Source: Maccoyibacter sp900556645
Lineage (GTDB): Bacteria > Bacillota > Clostridia > Lachnospirales > Lachnospiraceae
Length of the DNA: 64,000 nt
Direction: 5' to 3'
Assembly: GCA_958349535.1 (NCBI GenBank)
Contig: CATWDJ010000009.1
Span: 1 to 64,000 of the forward strand
The translations under genes were made by a program, and so were the position numbers. The notes beneath the pieces are model-generated. The model was not told the origin of the DNA, made no database searches, and saw only the letters and a program-made list of their open reading frames with translations. Position 1 is the stretch's first letter. Each line of letters begins with the position of its first letter. Below are positions 61,919 to 64,000 of the stretch, piece by piece.

Positions 61919-63021
61919 TTGTTTCTATTTTAAGAATATTTGCAATAATATGTACTGCACTTATAGTAGGTAAAATTGTAGCAAAAGTTAAATTGCCTGC
62001 TATCTTGGGATGGTTGATTACAGGCGTGGTCTTTGGTCCATATCTGACAGATATTGTAACTTTAGATATCATAAACGCCGATTGGTATAAGATTACGGTT
62101 AAAACCTTTGAATGTTTTGCCGGAGTCATGATTGGAGGGGAAATTATTTTTCACAAACTGGCAAAAACCGGAAAGCAAATTATTGGAATTACCTTTATTC
62201 AGTCCATTGGCACATTTTTATTTGTCACCTTGGTATTTGGACTGCTGTTTTTATGGAAAGGTATTCCTCTGTATCTGGCATTGATATTCGGGGGAATTGC
62301 TTTGGCTACCGCTCCTGCCCCTACTCTTTCCATTGTAAATGAATACCGTACAAAGGGTCCTGTTACCCAGACCCTTATTCCTTTGGCGGCCATCGATGAT
62401 ATTATTGGAGTTGTTGTATTTTTTACTGTGATTTCCACTATCAGCTCTGTGATGGGTGCTGCATCAGAATCCCCCCTTGTGATTATTGCTTCCGTCTGCC
62501 TGCCTTTTGTGATTGGAATTGGCGTGTGTATTCTCGCCTCCTTTATGATAAAAAGAATCAATAACAGTCAGGCGAATTTTATTTTGCTGCTGTTTTTCCT
62601 CTGCCTTTCCACTGCAATCGGAATTGCAATAGATGTTTTGGTATTCCACTCCTTCCGGCTTAACTATATTCTAATCGGAATGGCATTCAGTGCCACCCTG
62701 GTCAATCTTGTACCGGAAGAAAAAACAGAGGCTGTATTTGAAAAATACAATCCTCTGCTGAATTTGTCGTTGGTTTTTGTAATTATAAATCTGGGAATGC
62801 CGTTGGACTATCGCTTAATCGCCGGTGCCGGCTTATTTACCGCTGTTTATATTCTCTCCCGTGCAACGGGTAAAATCGTAAGTGCTTATATTGGCGGAAA
62901 AATAACAAAAGCCCCTGTCACCGTTACAAAATATCTGGGTTTTACCCTTTTGCCCCACTCAGGGGTTTCCCTTGTATTCACCGGAATTGCCGCTGCTACT
63001 TTAAGTGAAATCAATAGTTAA
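61915..63021 (+). CDS. Cation:proton antiporter (Na+/H+ exchanger family), shortened at the C-terminus
   Basis: 368 residues with about eleven membrane helices. Conserved elements include KLPAILGWLITGVVFGP, FAGVMIGGEIIF, TAPAPTLSIVNEY and PLAAIDDIIGVVVF with the ion-binding Asp pair. The product ends LLPHSGVSLVFTGIAAATLSEINS, where most relatives continue for one more helix. The stop abuts the end of the convergent CDF gene directly, so the end may have been lost in a rearrangement. It could still be functional. Driven with the TetR regulator. Confidence 0.88.
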   Translation: MIVSILRIFAIICTALIVGKIVAKVKLPAILGWLITGVVFGPYLTDIVTLDIINADWYKITVKTFECFAGVMIGGEIIFHKLAKTGKQIIGITFIQSIGTFLFVTLVFGLLFLWKGIPLYLALIFGGIALATAPAPTLSIVNEYRTKGPVTQTLIPLAAIDDIIGVVVFFTVISTISSVMGAASESPLVIIASVCLPFVIGIGVCILASFMIKRINNSQANFILLLFFLCLSTAIGIAIDVLVFHSFRLNYILIGMAFSATLVNLVPEEKTEAVFEKYNPLLNLSLVFVIINLGMPLDYRLIAGAGLFTAVYILSRATGKIVSAYIGGKITKAPVTVTKYLGFTLLPHSGVSLVFTGIAAATLSEINS

Positions 63022-64000
63022 CTATGCTCTTTTTACCGTAGTATATGGTCTGTCTATCTGGATTACGGTATTATAGCTCTCTCCCAACCTATCCCATGTC
63101 CTTTTTTGGATTTCTTCTTTTACCATTTCATCTGTCATGGAATAGCCGAATGGCAGCACCACATCAAACATCATATTGGTGTGGGTCGGTCCAATTACCG
63201 TACGGAAGTCGTGCATACTCACATCTCCCTCCAGACTGTCCACCACCTCGCGGATGGTCCTTTTCAGTTCATTGACACGCTCATCCTTGGTTACCAACGG
63301 ATCCATATGAATGACTGCTTCACAGTTCAGCTTATCTGCCAAATCATTTTCTATTACATCTATCATATCGTGAATCTCTAAAATGTCTTCTTCTGCTGGT
63401 ACTTCCGCATGAAGGGAAATCATCACCCTTCCCGGACCGTAATCGTGAACCACCAAATCATGGATACCCTGCACTAACTCATAACTCATGACAATCTCTT
63501 CAATCTGCTCTACAAATTCTTCCTCCGGCGGCTGTCCCAGCAAGGGATCCAGGGTCTCTTTGGCTGCGGAAAATCCTGCGTAGAAAATAAACAATCCCAC
63601 CAACACTCCACAATATCCGTCAATCTTGAGTCCTGTATAATGGCCTACGATAGATGCAATCAAAACTACGGTGGTTGCCATGGTATCGCTTAAACTGTCC
63701 GTAGCCGTAGCTTTCATAGCCGCAGAATCAATCTTTTTACTGATACTGCTGTTATACAGATACATATATATTTTTACCAAAATGGATACCACCAGAATTC
63801 CTGCTGCCAAAGCACTGAAATCCACTGTCTGAGGATGTATAATCTTATCAATGGAATCTTTTATCAACTCAAAGGCCATTAATAGAATTGCTCCCGAAAC
63901 CACCAATCCCGAAACATATTCAATCCGTCCGTGTCCGAAAGGATGCTCCGGGTCCGGCTTTGCTCCCGCCAGTTTAAATCCGATTAACGTCACAAAAGAA
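63022..64000 (-). CDS. Cation diffusion facilitator transporter (partial, runs off the window)
   Basis: At least 325 residues; the frame stays open through 64000, so the true start and first helices lie outside. The visible part has HPFGHGRIEYVSGLVVSGAILLMAFELIKDSI, the ATDSLSDTMATTVVLIASI helix with metal-site residues and a C-terminal cytosolic domain (about 205-320, HDLVVHDYGPGRVMISLHAEVPAE). It exports divalent metals such as Zn, Mn or Fe with a proton antiport. Convergent with the Na+/H+ antiporter gene with no space between them. Confidence 0.93.
   Translation of the reverse strand, partial: SFVTLIGFKLAGAKPDPEHPFGHGRIEYVSGLVVSGAILLMAFELIKDSIDKIIHPQTVDFSALAAGILVVSILVKIYMYLYNSSISKKIDSAAMKATATDSLSDTMATTVVLIASIVGHYTGLKIDGYCGVLVGLFIFYAGFSAAKETLDPLLGQPPEEEFVEQIEEIVMSYELVQGIHDLVVHDYGPGRVMISLHAEVPAEEDILEIHDMIDVIENDLADKLNCEAVIHMDPLVTKDERVNELKRTIREVVDSLEGDVSMHDFRTVIGPTHTNMMFDVVLPFGYSMTDEMVKEEIQKRTWDRLGESYNTVIQIDRPYTTVKRA

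Overview
The window looks like a chromosomal segment of a spore-forming, anaerobic Firmicute, most likely a member of the Lachnospiraceae. Evidence for this: strong AGGAGG-type ribosome binding sites, extended -10 promoters, a proline T-box and a SAM-I riboswitch, many sporulation genes (spoIIE, yabP, yabQ, spoVG, a CotS-like kinase), a paired glgC/glgD, and a protein with a Lys/Ala-rich tail of the type common in Lachnospiraceae. The family assignment is inference; no 16S rRNA is present.

Much of the window matches the origin-proximal region of Bacillus subtilis, rearranged into several blocks: ftsH-hpt-tilS-spoIIE (7.9-13.6 kb), divIC-yabQ-yabP-yabO-HU (16.6-18.2 kb), and mfd-pth-glmU-spoVG (34.7-40 kb), with prs further along (46.5 kb). 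Between these lie housekeeping modules: phosphoglucomutase, CCA-adding enzyme, prolyl-tRNA synthetase with its T-box, MetK with its SAM riboswitch, MurA, MurC, GlgC/GlgD, and a DnaD-like/DnaI-like helicase-loading pair. Five tRNA genes (Gly-GCC, Gly-TCC, Phe, Leu, Tyr) lie in two minus-strand clusters in the first 4.5 kb.

The left edge (1-1.35 kb) looks accessory: an XRE regulator faces a small gene that has lost its frame, with two tandem 23-bp repeats between them, followed by a GC-rich structured non-coding patch next to a tRNA-Gly. A carbohydrate group follows (solute-binding lipoprotein, LacI regulator, GH13 enzyme).

The right third (48-64 kb) holds envelope and signalling genes: an alanine symporter, a large exported protein with a degenerate C39-like domain, a spore-coat-like small protein, a patatin, a DMT transporter, two diguanylate cyclases flanking a CsoR-type metal sensor, an LTA-synthase-like enzyme, a TetR/antiporter pair and a CDF transporter cut by the window edge. 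With the HD-GYP protein at 30.8 kb, there are three cyclic-di-GMP genes.

No CRISPR array, complete prophage, transposase or integrase was seen. The most interesting signals are two abutting pairs of perfect DnaA boxes upstream of the dnaD/dnaI-like operon, a cytosolic fusion of a LacI-type ligand-binding domain to GGDEF, an HPr-like protein with a changed active-site loop, and the degenerate C39-like envelope protein. I did not find a clear, wholly new multi-gene system.
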